From: Rhizobium sp. FY34
GTDB taxonomy: Bacteria; Pseudomonadota; Alphaproteobacteria; Rhizobiales; Rhizobiaceae
Direction: 5' to 3'
NCBI RefSeq assembly: GCF_005222845.1
Contig: NZ_STFZ01000036.1
Location: 365,308 to 429,307 of the forward strand
Length of the DNA: 64,000 nt
The position numbers and the translations under genes are program-made. Position 1 is the stretch's first letter. Every line of letters begins with the position of its first letter. The notes beneath the pieces are model-generated. The model was not told the DNA's origin. It saw only the letters and a program-made list of their open reading frames with translations, and ran no database searches. Positions 17,972 to 27,280 of the stretch are shown piece after piece.

Positions 17972-18622
17972 ATGTATAAGCTGTACGTCACGCGCGGTTC
18001 CGGCAATTGCTTCAAGCCATTCTTGACACTCTCTCAGCTTGAAATCCCCTTTCAAGTTGTCGAGGTGAATGTGCTTGAGGGCGAAACCCGATCGCCTGAA
18101 TTCTTGTCGCTCAACTCGGCCGGTAGCGTGCCCTATCTCGTCACGGGCGAGGGCCAGGGCGTCGGTGAATCGAATGCCATGCTGTGGCTGATTGCCGATG
18201 GCACGGACCTGATGCCGCGCTCGCCGCTGGAACGTGCGCAGAGCCTGCAATGGATGTTCTTCGAACAATCAAAGCTGGAGCCGATGATTTCTCCGGCGCG
18301 CTTCCTTGGCCATATCGTGCCGGAACGCGGGGTCGGCCGCGAAGCCGAGATCGCCAGCTGGCGCCAGCGGGCGGCCACGGGGCTCGCCACGCTTGACGCG
18401 CATCTGGCAGACCGGCATTTCATGCTGGGTGACCATTATGGCATCACCGATATCGCGGTCTTCGGCTATGTGCATGTCTCCGATGAAGCGAGCATCGACA
18501 TGGATCGCTTCCCTGCCGTCAAGGCCTGGATGGCGCGTGTTGAATCAACGCCCGGCTTCAAGCCGCTTTCGACGCTTTGCGACGGTGCCATAGCTTTCTC
18601 GGCCCGTGGAGATACGGGCTGA
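17972..18622 (+). CDS. Glutathione S-transferase family protein
   Basis: 216 residues. The thioredoxin-like N-domain (about 1-78) begins MYKLYVTRGSGNCFKP and has the cis-Pro segment AGSVPYL and ESNAMLWLIA, the glutathione-contact region. The helical C-domain follows with GDHYGITDIAVFGYVHVSDEA, the usual N-capping box. It probably conjugates or reduces a small molecule with glutathione in the cytoplasm; the substrate is unknown. Its TGA shares one base with the ATG of the GGDEF/EAL gene, so translation of the two is coupled, an unusual pairing. Confidence 0.92.
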   Translation: MYKLYVTRGSGNCFKPFLTLSQLEIPFQVVEVNVLEGETRSPEFLSLNSAGSVPYLVTGEGQGVGESNAMLWLIADGTDLMPRSPLERAQSLQWMFFEQSKLEPMISPARFLGHIVPERGVGREAEIASWRQRAATGLATLDAHLADRHFMLGDHYGITDIAVFGYVHVSDEASIDMDRFPAVKAWMARVESTPGFKPLSTLCDGAIAFSARGDTG

Positions 18623-20694
18623 TGAGCAGTTCGCATGCTGGCCCGGAACCGATCGCGCCTGCCAGTCCCCAGTGGAGAAAGGACCGCTGGACGCTCAATC
18701 AGCTCAGCACAGCGGTCTGGCTGTTTGATATCGATCAGGGCAGGGTGGTCTGGGCCAATGCGGCCGCACTCGATGTCTGGAATGCCGCATCGCTGGAAGA
18801 GTTGCAGTCGCGCGATTTGAAATCCGACATGTCGCCGGCGGTCAGCCGTAGGTTGCAGCAATATCAGGCCGATTTTATCAGCCATGGTGCCAGTTTTACC
18901 GAAATGTGGACACTCTATCCGCGCGGCGTGCCATCTCCGCTGAATGTGCGGTTCAGTGGCGCCCATCTCGATGATGGTCGCATGGCCATGCTGTGCGAGG
19001 GACGAAGTGAGGCAAGTCTGCAACCGGATACAATCCGGAGTGCCGATGCGCTTCTGCACACGCAGATGATGATTTCCCTGCACGAACTGGATGGTCGAAC
19101 GCTCTATTCGAACCCTGCCGCCCGCGCCAGTTTCGATAGTCAGCAGCAGGATCTTTCTGCGCGCTTCGTCCATCCGGCTGACTATGAGCGGTTGATGCTG
19201 GAGATTCGCAGCCAGCTGGAGGTCAGCCTGATTGCCGAAGTGCTCACCGCTTCTGGCCAGCGCTGGCACGAATTGACGGTGCGTTCCTGCCATGATCCGG
19301 TTTCTGGCCGTCCATCGGTTCTCGTCAGTTCCACCGATGTGACAGAGTTGAAAGAGGCCGAAGCACTGGCCCATACGCGCGCGCATCACGATCCACTGAC
19401 GGGGCTTCCCAACCGCCTGGCCATGCCGGCTTTGTTTGCCTCGCTCGTCAAGCAGGCGGATCTGAAAGGCGCGCATCTGGGTGTGCTGTTCATTGATCTC
19501 GATCAGTTCAAGGCCATCAATGATACGCTCGGCCATCTGCAAGGCGATGGCGTGCTGATGGAAGTGGCGCGGCGCCTGTTTGAATTGCGGATGCAGGACG
19601 ATGCGGTGATCCGGCTTGGCGGCGATGAATTCCTGTTCGTCGCCATGGAGAGCCGCGATGAACCGGGGCGCATCGCAAGCCTTGCGTCGCGCATTCTCGA
19701 GCGACTGGCCTTTCCCGTGCATGGAGAGCGCCGCAAGCTGATGGTGACGCCGAGCGTCGGCATTGCCCGCTATCCCGAACATGGGCGGGATGCCGAGCTT
19801 TTGATGCAGCGCGCGGACCTTGCCATGTACGAGGCGAAGGCTGCCGGACGCAATCAGTATCGCCTCTATGACGAAACCATGCGCAACCGGCGTGACGAGG
19901 AAATGGAGCTGCTGGCGGAACTGCGCGAGGCCCTGCGTCGTGGACAGATCGAGCCCTATTACCAGCCTCGTTATGCACCGCATGCGCGGCGCATGGTCGC
20001 CGTCGAGGCGCTGGCCCGCTGGAACCATCCGGAACGGGGGATGATCTCGCCGGCAGACTTCATTCCGCTTGCCGAAAAGTCCGGTCTCATCAACCAGCTT
20101 GGCACATCAATTCTGGAGCAGGCGGTGCGCCAGCGCTGCGAATGGCAGCGCCGTGGCATCGACGTCGCGGTCTCGGTCAATGTTTCGCTTCGCCAGCTCT
20201 GCGATGCCGATTTCGCGCCGATGGTGGAGCGTATTCTGACTTGTTATGGCTGCGAGCCTGGGCGTCTTGAGCTGGAAGTGACCGAGACCCTGCTGATCGA
20301 AAGCAATCCGGTCGTGCATGCCAATCTCCAGTCGGTGCGGTCGCTCGGCATCCGTATTGCGATCGACGATTTCGGCACCGGCTATTCGAACCTTGCGCGC
20401 CTCAATGAGATGGCGGTCGATTGCATCAAGATCGATCGCAGCCTCATCCAGGGCCTGCCGCGCAATGATGAGATCCTGCGTCTGGTGATTGCCATGTGCA
20501 AGTTCATGCAGGTGACGATCGTTGCCGAAGGGGTGGAGACACAGGCTATCGCAGACTGGGCCTTCCGCAATGGTTGCCAGGAATTGCAAGGCTTCTATTA
20601 CAGCCGTCCTTTGCCGCCCGCCGATACGGAAATCCTGCTGACGGCCTGCAATGTTGCAAGTGACCGGATGCTGACGCTGGAAAGTGTCGCCTGA
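18622..20694 (+). CDS. PAS-GGDEF-EAL cyclic-di-GMP signalling protein
   Basis: 690 residues from ATG 18622, which overlaps the GST stop. No membrane segment. A PAS-like N-terminal region (about 20-110) with a second PAS-like stretch (about 135-245) leads into a GGDEF domain with intact RLGGDEF (near 334) and HDPLTGLPNR, then an EAL domain from about 430 with VEALARWNHPERG, IDDFGTGYSNLARL and EGVETQ. All key catalytic motifs look intact, so it may both make and degrade cyclic-di-GMP, with PAS sensing deciding the balance. Such proteins control attachment and surface polysaccharides in this group. Confidence 0.95.
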   Translation: MSSSHAGPEPIAPASPQWRKDRWTLNQLSTAVWLFDIDQGRVVWANAAALDVWNAASLEELQSRDLKSDMSPAVSRRLQQYQADFISHGASFTEMWTLYPRGVPSPLNVRFSGAHLDDGRMAMLCEGRSEASLQPDTIRSADALLHTQMMISLHELDGRTLYSNPAARASFDSQQQDLSARFVHPADYERLMLEIRSQLEVSLIAEVLTASGQRWHELTVRSCHDPVSGRPSVLVSSTDVTELKEAEALAHTRAHHDPLTGLPNRLAMPALFASLVKQADLKGAHLGVLFIDLDQFKAINDTLGHLQGDGVLMEVARRLFELRMQDDAVIRLGGDEFLFVAMESRDEPGRIASLASRILERLAFPVHGERRKLMVTPSVGIARYPEHGRDAELLMQRADLAMYEAKAAGRNQYRLYDETMRNRRDEEMELLAELREALRRGQIEPYYQPRYAPHARRMVAVEALARWNHPERGMISPADFIPLAEKSGLINQLGTSILEQAVRQRCEWQRRGIDVAVSVNVSLRQLCDADFAPMVERILTCYGCEPGRLELEVTETLLIESNPVVHANLQSVRSLGIRIAIDDFGTGYSNLARLNEMAVDCIKIDRSLIQGLPRNDEILRLVIAMCKFMQVTIVAEGVETQAIADWAFRNGCQELQGFYYSRPLPPADTEILLTACNVASDRMLTLESVA

Positions 20695-20745
20695 CGCCGG
20701 TAACCGCGAACCCAGCCACTGGCCGGGCTCGCAATCGGCACCAGA

Positions 20746-21936
20746 TCAGTTATTCGCCGTAACGCTGACGCCGAGCATGTCCGGCAGGGTAGTGGGGGCA
20801 GCCTGCGCGGCACCGATGATCATCGGCAGCGGAACAGGATTGGCGGGCGCGGCGGTAATCGTAAAATTCTTCGGATTGTCGATGAAGCTGTTGATGGCCA
20901 TCGACAGACTGTTCTGTAGCGATGGAATGTTCAGCTGAGCGAGGAAGAGCGGTGCCATGCCCTTGATCATCAGACCCATCTGCTCGCCGCTGACGCCCTG
21001 GCTCTTGCCGGAATAGTCGAGCGCCCGTTTCGTCACACCATCATCTGCGAAGGTAATTTCGGCGCTGTTGAACGAGATCTGCTGCATCAGGCCCAGCATG
21101 GCAAGGCCTGCCGCCTGCTGCGCCGCTTCCTTGTTCGGATTGGCGTCCATGGCGGCCGTGGTTTCCTGCAGCGACTTGATGAAGGCCAGCGTATAGCCGG
21201 AAATGCTGAATGCCAGGTCGAGACGCCCGACACCCGCGAGATCCAGCGCATATTCGCTGACCTCCAGCGTGCCCGGTCCCGCTTCCCAGGCGCCTTCCAT
21301 GGTCATCTTGCCATTGATTTTTGTCAGACCAAGGCTGTCGATGGCCTCCTTCGACTTCGGATCGTCGATGGTGGCGAGATCGGCAAATATGCCGTCTACG
21401 CTGCCGGTAAAGCTGATGCCGGAATTGTCGTCTTCGCGTTCCATGGTGATGCTGGTTTCGCCGATGGCGGCGATCTGCTTGCCTTCGACGGTCACATTCA
21501 CCGGCCCTGCATGGGCTTCGTCGTAGAACAGTATGGAATCGATAGTGCCGACCTTCGGGTCTGCGGGAACGACGACGCCTGAGAGGTAGAGGTCGCTGGC
21601 GGTGATCGTCGTCTTGCCCTCGGTCAGGTTGACATCGGCAAAGCGCGCCTTGTCGATCGTATAGCCACCATCGCCGGTTTCGGCGGCACCCTCCAGCACA
21701 ATATCGCCGATGGCCGTGCGCGGGCCACCCTTGTTGTCGCCCAGCGTTACGGTCTTCAGCGTCACCGTCGTGCCGCTCACCTGCACATCACCCAACTGCA
21801 GGTTGCCCGGCTGGAGGTTGGAGGCGGCAATCATCTTCTTGACAAGGTCGGGACCGTCCAGCGCCAGCGCCGGGGAGGCACACGCGGCGATGGCAGCGCT
21901 GGCCAGAAGCAGGCGTGTCGAGCGGAAATGGATCAT
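20746..21936 (-). CDS. Exported protein of unknown function
   Basis: 396 residues from ATG 21936, which has a perfect GGAGGAA six bases upstream (the frame is open ten codons further). A Sec signal peptide ends near residue 25 (ACASPALALD). The mature protein is beta-rich with repeated short motifs of the type GxxTITASDLYLSGV and KGIDxLGLTKINGKMTMEGAW, and no cysteines. I do not recognise a named domain; it resembles conserved rhizobial periplasmic proteins. It is alone, convergent to the GGDEF/EAL gene and divergent from parC. Confidence 0.78.
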   Translation of the reverse strand: MIHFRSTRLLLASAAIAACASPALALDGPDLVKKMIAASNLQPGNLQLGDVQVSGTTVTLKTVTLGDNKGGPRTAIGDIVLEGAAETGDGGYTIDKARFADVNLTEGKTTITASDLYLSGVVVPADPKVGTIDSILFYDEAHAGPVNVTVEGKQIAAIGETSITMEREDDNSGISFTGSVDGIFADLATIDDPKSKEAIDSLGLTKINGKMTMEGAWEAGPGTLEVSEYALDLAGVGRLDLAFSISGYTLAFIKSLQETTAAMDANPNKEAAQQAAGLAMLGLMQQISFNSAEITFADDGVTKRALDYSGKSQGVSGEQMGLMIKGMAPLFLAQLNIPSLQNSLSMAINSFIDNPKNFTITAAPANPVPLPMIIGAAQAAPTTLPDMLGVSVTANN

Positions 21937-22117
21937 GTGGTTCCTCCTGCAGCCCGAAGGCGTCAAACAAGCAAATTCGAATGCTCGATGCTATATGACC
22001 CATGTCGGCAACGTCTATGGCTTTTCCAAGAAGAGAGTACGTGGGAAGCTGCGGTCATCCACAGGGGCGTTGAATGGCTTTCTTGCCGGGAATCAGGCTT
22101 TCCGGTAGTCAAGGCCC

Positions 22118-24379
22118 ATGGGAAAAAACCTTACTCCTCCGCCCGGTGACGGCGGCGACGATCACATCCTGCCGGTCGATCTGAAGGCGGCGCTCGAGGA
22201 GCGCTATCTCGCCTATGCTTTGTCGACCATTATGCACCGTGCGCTGCCGGATGTTCGTGACGGTTTGAAGCCCGTGCACCGGCGCATCATTCACGCCATG
22301 AGCGAGATGGGCATCCGACCCAATTCTGCGTTCAAGAAATGCGCCCGTATCGTCGGCGACGTGATCGGTAAGTTCCACCCGCATGGCGACCAGTCGGTCT
22401 ATGATGCGCTGGTACGTCTCGCGCAGGATTTCTCGCAGCGTTACCCGATCGTCGATGGCCAGGGCAATTTCGGCAATATCGATGGCGATAGCGCTGCCGC
22501 CTATCGTTACACCGAAGCGCGCATGACGGAAGTCGCGGCGCTGCTTCTCGAAGGGGTCGACCAGGACGCGGTGGATTTCCGCCCGACCTATAATGAGGAA
22601 GACGAGGAGCCGACGGTTCTGCCGGGTGCCTTCCCGAACCTTCTGGCAAACGGCGCCTCGGGCATTGCGGTCGGCATGGCCACCTCCATTCCGCCGCACA
22701 ATGCGCATGAACTATGCGATGCAGCCCTTCACCTCATTCGCCATCCGGATGCGCCGGTCGAAAAACTCATCGAGTTCATTCCCGGCCCGGACCTTCCGAC
22801 AGGCGGCGTGATCATCGACAGCCGCCAGTCGATCATCGATGCCTACAAGACCGGTCGCGGCGGGTTTCGTGTGCGCGCCAAGTGGGAGATGGAGGATCTC
22901 GGCCGCGGCGGCTACCAGATCGTCATCACCGAAATTCCCTATCAGGTGCAGAAGTCGCGGCTTATCGAAAAGATTGCCGAACTGTTGATTGCCCGCAAAC
23001 TTCCGCTTCTAGAAGACGTGCGTGACGAATCGGCTGAAGATGTGCGCGTCGTGCTGGTGCCCAAGAGCCGCACCGTCGATGCGACACTGCTGATGGAATC
23101 GCTGTTTCGCCTGACGGAGCTGGAAAACCGCATTCCGCTCAACATGAATGTTCTGTCCATGGGCCGCGTGCCCAAGGTGATGGCGATCAATGAAGTGCTG
23201 CTGGAATGGCTGGGGCACCGCAAGGAAGTCCTGATCCGCCGATCGAAGTTCCGGCTTGCGGCGATCGACCGTCGTCTGGAAATTCTCGGCGGCCTGCTGA
23301 TTGCCTATCTCAACCTTGATGAGGTGATCCGCATCATCCGCGAGGAAGATGAGCCCAAGCCGGTGATGGTGGCCAAATGGCAGCTGACCGATGTGCAGGC
23401 CGAGGCCATTCTCAACATGCGCCTGCGCAATCTGCGCAAGCTGGAAGAGTTCGAGATCCGCAAGGAATTCGACGAACTTTCCAAGGAAAAGGCCGATATC
23501 GAAGCCCTGCTGGCCTCCGATGAAAAGCAGTGGAAGGTGATCGAGCACGAGATCCAGGATGTCCGCAAGACATTTGCCAAGGGCCGCGGCAAGCCTTTCG
23601 CCCGCATGACGCAGTTTGCCGATGCGCCGGAGGCCGATCTGGAGGCCATCCAGCAGTCGATGATCGAGAAGGAGCCGATCACCGTTGTCATCTCGCAAAA
23701 AGGCTGGATCCGCGCGCTGAAGGGCCATATTGCCGATACGTCGAGCCTCACCTTCAAGGAAGGTGATACGCTGCGGCTGGCCTTCCCGGCCCAGACGACC
23801 GACAAGCTTCTGCTGCTGACCACCGGCGGCAAGGCCTATACGCTGGGTGCCGACAAGCTGCCCGGCGGGCGCGGCCATGGCGAGCCGATCCGCATCATGG
23901 TCGATATGGAAAACGATCAGGATGTATTGTCGGCCTTCGTGCATGATCCTTCGCGCAAGGTCATCCTCGCCTCGACGGGCGGCAATGGCTTCGTGGTGTC
24001 AGAGACCGAGCTTGTCGCCAATACGCGCAAGGGCAAGCAGGTGATGAATGTCGCCATGCCGGACGAGGCCAAGCTGATCGTCACCGTCACCGGCGATCAC
24101 GTGGCCGTCGTCGGCGAAAACCGCAAGCTGCTTGTCTTCCCGCTCGACCAGCTGCCGGAGATGATCCGCGGCAAGGGCGTGCGCCTGCAGCGTTACAAGG
24201 ATGGCGGTATTTCGGATATCAAGTGCTTTGCCATGGCAGACGGCCTGACCTGGGAAGATACAGCCGGTCGCGTGTTCTCCAAGAACAAGGACGAACTGGT
24301 CGAATGGCTTGCCGACCGGGCAACGGTTGGCCGCACCGTGCCGAAGGGCTTTCCGCGCAGCGGCAAGTTCAGCGGGTAG
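22118..24379 (+). CDS. parC: DNA topoisomerase IV subunit A
   Basis: 753 residues. The catalytic tyrosine is Y131 in AAAYRYTEARM; the winged-helix/tower region and a C-terminal beta-pinwheel (about 495-740, with repeated GGKAYTLGADKLP-type blades) follow. With ParE it separates replicated chromosomes. At the quinolone-contact position of HPHGD-x-S-V-Y-D (residue 92) there is Gln instead of Ser, which may lower drug binding; this is read directly from the sequence. AAGG precedes the ATG. parE is not in the window. Confidence 0.97.
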   Translation: MGKNLTPPPGDGGDDHILPVDLKAALEERYLAYALSTIMHRALPDVRDGLKPVHRRIIHAMSEMGIRPNSAFKKCARIVGDVIGKFHPHGDQSVYDALVRLAQDFSQRYPIVDGQGNFGNIDGDSAAAYRYTEARMTEVAALLLEGVDQDAVDFRPTYNEEDEEPTVLPGAFPNLLANGASGIAVGMATSIPPHNAHELCDAALHLIRHPDAPVEKLIEFIPGPDLPTGGVIIDSRQSIIDAYKTGRGGFRVRAKWEMEDLGRGGYQIVITEIPYQVQKSRLIEKIAELLIARKLPLLEDVRDESAEDVRVVLVPKSRTVDATLLMESLFRLTELENRIPLNMNVLSMGRVPKVMAINEVLLEWLGHRKEVLIRRSKFRLAAIDRRLEILGGLLIAYLNLDEVIRIIREEDEPKPVMVAKWQLTDVQAEAILNMRLRNLRKLEEFEIRKEFDELSKEKADIEALLASDEKQWKVIEHEIQDVRKTFAKGRGKPFARMTQFADAPEADLEAIQQSMIEKEPITVVISQKGWIRALKGHIADTSSLTFKEGDTLRLAFPAQTTDKLLLLTTGGKAYTLGADKLPGGRGHGEPIRIMVDMENDQDVLSAFVHDPSRKVILASTGGNGFVVSETELVANTRKGKQVMNVAMPDEAKLIVTVTGDHVAVVGENRKLLVFPLDQLPEMIRGKGVRLQRYKDGGISDIKCFAMADGLTWEDTAGRVFSKNKDELVEWLADRATVGRTVPKGFPRSGKFSG

Positions 24380-24427
24380 TGGTGAGCCGAATGGCTGGCG
24401 CCATCGGCGCCGGCCGAAGAGGGCATG

Positions 24428-24667
24428 CTAGTCAGCAAGTTTCCTGAACGCGACCTTGTATTTTTCCATGCAGAGCGTCGCCGCCTGCAACTGACGCTCC
24501 ATGTCGTCTTCTGCTGTTGCGTCAAGGCGGATCGGTTTGAGAAACCACAGGCCCGCCTGCTCGCTCAGTTCAAGCTGATCACCGAGTTTCACACCCATGC
24601 GATCCAGCACTTCCATTGGAATAACAATGCCTTGCGAACTGCCAAAATCTAGCGCCTCTACCTTCAT
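24428..24667 (-). CDS. AbrB/MazE-type swapped-hairpin protein (orphan antitoxin-like)
   Basis: 79 residues from ATG 24667 (GGAGATGTG upstream; the frame opens 18 codons earlier). The start MKVEALDFGSSQGIVIPMEV and RMGVKLGDQLELSEQAGLWFLKPI is a typical AbrB/SpoVT DNA-binding hairpin, as in MazE/PemI-type antitoxins. The C-terminal half (MERQLQAATLCMEKYKVAFRKLA) is helical and would hold a toxin. No toxin gene follows: the gene ends next to parC in convergent orientation. It lies 63 bases downstream of bpt and may share its transcript. Confidence 0.75.
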   Translation of the reverse strand: MKVEALDFGSSQGIVIPMEVLDRMGVKLGDQLELSEQAGLWFLKPIRLDATAEDDMERQLQAATLCMEKYKVAFRKLAD

Positions 24668-24730
24668 CACACATCTCCAATCTCTCGCTATGGTTGTGCT
24701 ATGGGGATTTTCCTCCCGCAATCTGCGGCT

Positions 24731-25498
24731 CTAGTCCTGCGCGCTGTCGTCAAGGCGGAAGCGTTCCCAGCCGGCGGGCATCAGGTGCTCCTGTGGCTGG
24801 AAGCGGGTCTTGTAGTGCATCTTGGCAGACCCCTTCACCCAGTAGCCGAGATAGACATGCGGTAGGCCCAACTGGCGGGTGCGCTTGATATGGTCGAGGA
24901 TCATATAGGTGCCGAGCGACCGATGCTCCTCTTCCGGGTTGAAGAAGGAATAGACCATAGAGAGCCCGTCGCTCATCATGTCACTGAGCGCCACGCCGAC
25001 CAGTTCGCCCTGGGGCTGGTCGCCAAGCCCGGCGCCCGGCACCCGCTTGCGATACTCGATCAGCCGCGTGTTGACATGTGTATCCTCCACCATGATCGCA
25101 TAGTCGAGCGCCGACATGTCCGACATGCCGCCGCGCTGGTGGCGATCATCGAGATAGCGGCGGAAGAGGGAAAACTGTTCGGTGGAAGGCTGCGGCGGCA
25201 TCATCGTGCCGACGAGGTCGCTATTGCCCGACAGGACGCGCCTCATATTGCGGCCGATCTCGAACTCGTTGACCAGAATGCGCACGGAGACGCAGGCGCG
25301 GCAGGTTTCGCAGGCGGGCCTATAGGCAATGTTCTGCGATCGGCGAAAGCCGCCCTGCGTCAACAGGTCGTTCATCTCGGCAGCGCGTGCGCCGACGAGA
25401 TGGGTGAAGACTTTCCGCTCCAGTTCACCAGGAAGATAGGGGCACGCAGCCGGGGCCGTCAGGTAGAACTGCGGTGATGGCGTCGCCTGTGTGTTCAT
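24731..25498 (-). CDS. bpt: Arginyl/leucyl-tRNA-protein transferase
   Basis: 255 residues from ATG 25498. The N-terminal motif CPYLPGELERKVFTHL and RPACETCRACVSVRILV, with its Cys pair, and the GNAT-like C-domain (LGTYMILDHIKRTRQLGLPHVYLGYWVKGSAKMHYKTRFQP) identify the bacterial ATE/Bpt family. It adds Leu (Bpt) or a related residue to acidic N-termini, marking proteins for ClpS/ClpAP. Rhizobial members are usually annotated as arginyltransferase although the best studied act with leucyl-tRNA. Next to hemB and RDD, as in other Rhizobiales. Confidence 0.93.
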   Translation of the reverse strand: MNTQATPSPQFYLTAPAACPYLPGELERKVFTHLVGARAAEMNDLLTQGGFRRSQNIAYRPACETCRACVSVRILVNEFEIGRNMRRVLSGNSDLVGTMMPPQPSTEQFSLFRRYLDDRHQRGGMSDMSALDYAIMVEDTHVNTRLIEYRKRVPGAGLGDQPQGELVGVALSDMMSDGLSMVYSFFNPEEEHRSLGTYMILDHIKRTRQLGLPHVYLGYWVKGSAKMHYKTRFQPQEHLMPAGWERFRLDDSAQD

Positions 25499-25616
25499 GC
25501 GCGCAAATAGACCTTCGCTGCCAAACGCCGGAATTGAACAAATCAAACACCGACTATCAGTTTAGCATGGCGCAACTTCAGCAAACGTCAACCATCCCAT
25601 TTCAGGGATACGGTTT

Positions 25617-26075
25617 TCAACTGGTGCGGACCACAACAGTGCCCAGCAGAAGGTCATGCACAAGGCGCGAACGCTCGATGAACAGGCCAGCCAGGAGAAT
25701 GAGCGGCGTCAGCACGGAATTGAGGATCCAGAACAGCACCATGTGCACGACGGCTGTCATGAAGTCGATGCGACGGCCATCCAGCCGTGCAACCGCAATG
25801 CCCATGGCGCGCATGCCGGGGCTTGCCTGCGCGCGGCCGCCCACCGTCGTGCCGAAATAAAGGAGCGCCACGATGACGAACAGCGCCGGATAGAGGAAGA
25901 AACCGAGGCCGAGCGTCAGGATGCCGAGGAAGAACACGGCGACGGCCGCCGGAATGCAGAGCAGAAGCACGAGTGCATAATCGATGATGAAGGCAAAGAC
26001 GCGCCTCGACAACACACCGCTATAGGCGCGCCAATCCTCGGGGGCGGCAACGACGGGACTGTTCTCGAACGACAT
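25617..26075 (-). CDS. RDD-family membrane protein
   Basis: 152 residues, three to four membrane helices. FAFIIDYALVLLLCIP and the turn GRAQASPGMRAMGIAVARLDGRR are the RDD signature, though the Arg-Asp-Asp triplet is relaxed here. Function of RDD proteins is uncertain; ion exchange has been suggested for some. It lies between bpt and hemB on the same strand with gaps of about 120-140 bases, a rhizobial order. Confidence 0.9.
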   Translation of the reverse strand: MSFENSPVVAAPEDWRAYSGVLSRRVFAFIIDYALVLLLCIPAAVAVFFLGILTLGLGFFLYPALFVIVALLYFGTTVGGRAQASPGMRAMGIAVARLDGRRIDFMTAVVHMVLFWILNSVLTPLILLAGLFIERSRLVHDLLLGTVVVRTS

Positions 26076-26213
26076 GGGTCAGATCTCCTTGGTGTCTGGA
26101 GAAGATATGGGAATGTGCCATGTGTTGCACAATAGAGGTTTTGCGCGGCGCCGAAAAGCGTCGCGTGACTGATCTCTTAAATGCGCGCCCGAAAGGGCCG
26201 AGGGGCCTTGATA

Positions 26214-27227
26214 TCAGGCGCCCTTCAGCTTGCGGGCGGCGTCCACGGCGAAATAGCTGAGAATGCCATCGCAGCCGGCGCGCTTGAAGGAAAGCAGCGT
26301 CTCCATCATGATCCGATCGCCATCGATCCAGCCATTCATCGCTGCCGCCTTGATCTGGCTATATTCGCCGGAGACCTGATAGGCGAAGGTGGGCAGGCCA
26401 AAGGCTTCCTTCATACGCCAGCAGATATCGAGATAGGCGATGCCGGGCTTGACCATCAGCATGTCGGCGCCTTCTTCCACGTCCAGTGCCGCATCGCGCA
26501 GCGCTTCGGTGCCGTTGGCCGGGTTGATGTAATAGCTGTTCTTGTCGCCCTTCAGCAGGCCACCGGTATTGATCGCCTCGCGATAGGGGCCATAGAAGCC
26601 GGAGGAGAACTTGGTCGCATAGGACATGATGGCGACATCCTGGTGACCGCTGGCATCGAGCGCCCGGCGGATGGCGCCGATGCGGCCATCCATCATTTCC
26701 GAAGGCGCGATGATATCGGCGCCGGCATCGGCCTGCATCACGGCGGCACGCGCCACCTGACCCACCGTCTCGTCATTGACGATGATACCATCCCTCAGGA
26801 TGCCGTCATGGCCATGGCTGGTGAACGGATCGAGCGCTACATCGGTGATCAGGCCGATATTCGGCACGGCCTTCTTCACCGCGCGGGTGAACAGGTTGAT
26901 CAGGTTGTCGCGATCGAGGATCTGCGAGCCGGTCTCGTCGCGCTTGCTCATCTCGATATCGGGGAAGGGGGCAATCGCCGGAATGCCAAGATCGGCAGCT
27001 TCCCGGATGGCCTCGACGGCCTTGTCGACGCTCATGCGGTTGACGCCCGGCATGGCCCGGATCGGATCGACAATGTTTTCGCCCGGAACGATGAAGATCG
27101 GCCAGATCAGGTCATCGACGGTCAACCGGTTTTCCTGCACCAGCCGGCGCGTCCAGTCGGCCTTGCGGTTGCGCCGCATGCGGCGATGGCCGGTAATCTC
27201 GTCCACGAGATGGGTCTTGTCAGTCAT
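26214..27227 (-). CDS. hemB: Delta-aminolevulinic acid dehydratase (porphobilinogen synthase)
   Basis: 337 residues. The two Schiff-base lysines lie in SYATKFSSGFYGPYRE and LMVKPGIAYLD. At the active-site metal position the sequence is DVALDPFTSHGHDG with no cysteines, so this is the magnesium-type enzyme rather than the zinc type (E. coli has a Cys triad). It joins two 5-aminolevulinate molecules for heme and cobalamin synthesis. The Asp-rich allosteric Mg region is typical of alphaproteobacteria. A palindromic motif shared with the ctaA promoter region sits 54 bases upstream. Confidence 0.97.
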   Translation of the reverse strand: MTDKTHLVDEITGHRRMRRNRKADWTRRLVQENRLTVDDLIWPIFIVPGENIVDPIRAMPGVNRMSVDKAVEAIREAADLGIPAIAPFPDIEMSKRDETGSQILDRDNLINLFTRAVKKAVPNIGLITDVALDPFTSHGHDGILRDGIIVNDETVGQVARAAVMQADAGADIIAPSEMMDGRIGAIRRALDASGHQDVAIMSYATKFSSGFYGPYREAINTGGLLKGDKNSYYINPANGTEALRDAALDVEEGADMLMVKPGIAYLDICWRMKEAFGLPTFAYQVSGEYSQIKAAAMNGWIDGDRIMMETLLSFKRAGCDGILSYFAVDAARKLKGA

Positions 27228-27280
27228 GGCGGGTCTCGCTGTCGTCGTTTCGCGTTGCTGCTTGCGCGGCCACGGGCTTG

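Noticed and set aside
18466..20028. 520-codon open frame antisense to the GGDEF-EAL gene
   Set aside because: Shadow of the conserved plus-strand gene; no recognisable domain.
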